From positions 1 through 40,913 of the forward strand of contig JAPPGC010000024.1 of assembly GCA_028875125.1 (NCBI GenBank): 40,913 bases of DNA, written 5' to 3'. The stretch is from Bacteroidota bacterium (GTDB taxonomy: Bacteria > Bacteroidota > Rhodothermia > Rhodothermales > Bin80). The translations under genes and the position numbers were made by a program. The notes under the pieces were generated by a model, which made no database searches, was not told the origin of the DNA, and saw only the letters and a list, made by a program, of their open reading frames with translations. Below are positions 39,554 through 40,913 of the stretch, in pieces. Positions within the stretch are counted from its first letter, which is position 1. Every line of letters begins with the position of its first letter.

Positions 39554-40913
39554 TTAGTCATCCTTACTCTCTGCACGCACGAAAGGCGTTTCACATAGCC
39601 GGTCACGGAGACGCCTCTTCTTTTCTTGGGAGTCCGTGCCGTAGGCCTTTTCAATCACAATGATATCGCGTTGGTGCTCCTCGACAGCCACTACTGAATT
39701 GTCGTGGGCATATTTTGGCAGGACGTTCTCAATGACTTCTTCCACGAGATCCAACTCGGGAATACCCAGGTCCCTTAAAAACTGTTGGGGCTCCGTGTCC
39801 TGGCAGAGCTCTGCCTTTACGACGGGCAGGGAAGTCTCAGTGTGATTGCCATCCGACAAGTATGCATTTGGAGATCCATCCTCCCGGAACGGTATAACCT
39901 GTGAACCATCTTGAAGACGAATAATTGGCCTAGAACGTAACGGGCCTGGAGAATTTCCGTGTCCGCTTCCTGTCTGCCAGAGAGCTTTTTGATCACCAAC
40001 ATACCAGTACATTAAAGTCATCCAGTCATCTGGTTGAGCTTTCAAAAACGTCTCTGAGAGCTTTCGGACAAATCCATCTGGTGTGATCTCCTCCACACCA
40101 AGCTCACTCATTAGATACTCTCGCAGGTCCGGCGTTCGATCTTGAGTGATTGTCCCAACCAACCATTTTACCTGACCGCTGGATTGAAATAGAGAGCGGA
40201 GTTGCTCTTGGCCGAGGAGCTTCCTCAGATCGCCACCACGGGCGAGCTTGGCGTCTTTTGCTCCCGCGAAAGTTCCGTCGTCCGCAGGCAGCAATTCATG
40301 CCCAAGAAAGGCAGTGCGGACAGATTCGGCTATGGAAAAAAACATGCTTCCTTTAGGAAAATCGTCCATTCGGATCGGCATTGATTCAAGCAAAGATACG
40401 GTCAGCAATCCCATTGTTCGTAGATTTATCAACGTATCCACGATCAAGCTGGCGGTCTCCTCAATAAGGTTTGTATTCCAAGCGTCATCCTTGGGAATAT
40501 TGTCTCTGGAAGGTGTAGTTCTGTACGGGCCCTGAATGAGAAATCCAAGGCGAGTTGGCTTTTCTGTTGGGAAATACACTGCCAGGGGCGCATCCTTGAT
40601 ACGGGTTATCTGCTCAGTCTTTTCTTTCTTGTCTGTGTCGAACTTAAAGGCCACTTCCACCTTCACATGGGAGTTGCTATTCGGGACGGAAACCGGCTTT
40701 TCAAAGACAAGCCACTTCTCATCCTCATCCTCGCCGTTATTTTGCCCGATCACTTTCACTTGTCTGGCGGGACCGCGGGGGGTCTCTTCACGCAGATATA
40801 CGCCACTTGATTCGTCGGGGAGCTTGTATTCGATCTCCTCGATTTTTCGAAGAAACAGAAGGGAATTATAAGGAAAACTTGACAAATTGAAAAATATACC
40901 GTATTTTAGGAGT
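39554..40913 (-). CDS. Sacsin-like (HSP90-type ATPase) large protein, partial at the right edge
   Basis: The frame stays open to the window end (upstream codons read LLKYGIFFNLSSFPYN), so the apparent start at 40885, a TTG, is internal and the gene begins outside. The visible part corresponds to the region just after the GHKL/HSP90 ATPase domain of sacsin-like bacterial proteins: YNSLLFLRKIEEIEYKL, LGFLIQGPYRTTPSRDNIPK, LTVSLLESMPIRMDDFPKGS, ELLPADDGTFAGAKDAKLAR and PIIRLQDGSQVIPFREDGSP. It ends with RAESKDD at TAA (39554-39556). These large proteins often occur in bacterial defence islands; their mechanism is not established. Confidence 0.75.
   Translation of the reverse strand, partial: LLKYGIFFNLSSFPYNSLLFLRKIEEIEYKLPDESSGVYLREETPRGPARQVKVIGQNNGEDEDEKWLVFEKPVSVPNSNSHVKVEVAFKFDTDKKEKTEQITRIKDAPLAVYFPTEKPTRLGFLIQGPYRTTPSRDNIPKDDAWNTNLIEETASLIVDTLINLRTMGLLTVSLLESMPIRMDDFPKGSMFFSIAESVRTAFLGHELLPADDGTFAGAKDAKLARGGDLRKLLGQEQLRSLFQSSGQVKWLVGTITQDRTPDLREYLMSELGVEEITPDGFVRKLSETFLKAQPDDWMTLMYWYVGDQKALWQTGSGHGNSPGPLRSRPIIRLQDGSQVIPFREDGSPNAYLSDGNHTETSLPVVKAELCQDTEPQQFLRDLGIPELDLVEEVIENVLPKYAHDNSVVAVEEHQRDIIVIEKAYGTDSQEKKRRLRDRLCETPFVRAESKDD

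Overview
The window looks like a chromosomal segment from a free-living member of the Bacteroidota/Rhodothermota radiation. The pointers are a TonB-dependent receptor with an N-terminal carboxypeptidase-regulatory-like domain coupled to a DUF4249 lipoprotein, a DUF4175 coiled-coil membrane protein, the Bacteroidota-type periplasmic 'asparagine synthetase B-like' family, and few clear Shine-Dalgarno sequences. The genus is not determinable by eye. Coding density is high and many neighbours overlap by 1-8 nt. No rRNA, tRNA or CRISPR array was seen.

Region 1 (426-11832, minus strand) is a ten-gene operon with almost no intergenic space. In transcription order it encodes a Gfo/Idh/MocA oxidoreductase, a class I CoA-transferase, a crotonase-fold enzyme, a choline-dehydrogenase-like GMC flavoenzyme, a betaine-aldehyde-dehydrogenase-like ALDH, a sugar-type ABC importer (binding lipoprotein and two permeases, no ATPase), a second unrelated GMC flavoenzyme and a small exported NTF2/SnoaL-like protein. 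Divergent etfBA (12106-13814) supplies an electron-transfer flavoprotein. Together they suggest import of a polyol- or sugar-like alcohol, oxidation alcohol to aldehyde to acid, activation to a CoA ester and a beta-oxidation-like step. I do not recognise this set as a named pathway; it is the best candidate in the window for an undescribed metabolic system.

Region 2 (13917-25426) is mixed: chromate transporter chrA, a DCC-family thiol protein, a 1132-aa DUF4175 protein, glgC with a downstream lipoprotein and TonB-dependent receptor, an ABM-type monooxygenase, pyrF, and a GCS2-type carboxylate-amine ligase. Region 3 (25430-34533, minus strand) is a second long run: TPR protein, AsnB-like exported protein, acyl-CoA thioesterase, RfbD-like sugar-nucleotide reductase, serS, TonB-dependent receptor and DUF4249 lipoprotein. 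dxr (34597-35778, plus) closes the conserved part.

Region 4 (35779-40913) is an accessory island directly behind dxr. It holds a decayed tyrosine-recombinase gene with several frameshifts and stops, a cluster of tiny ORFs, an AT-rich DUF4238 gene overlapping a small ORF, a 122-bp imperfect palindrome beginning at the DUF4238 stop codon, and a sacsin-like/HSP90-type ATPase gene split by one in-frame TAA and running off the right edge. This looks like horizontally acquired, partly decayed, possibly defence-related DNA.
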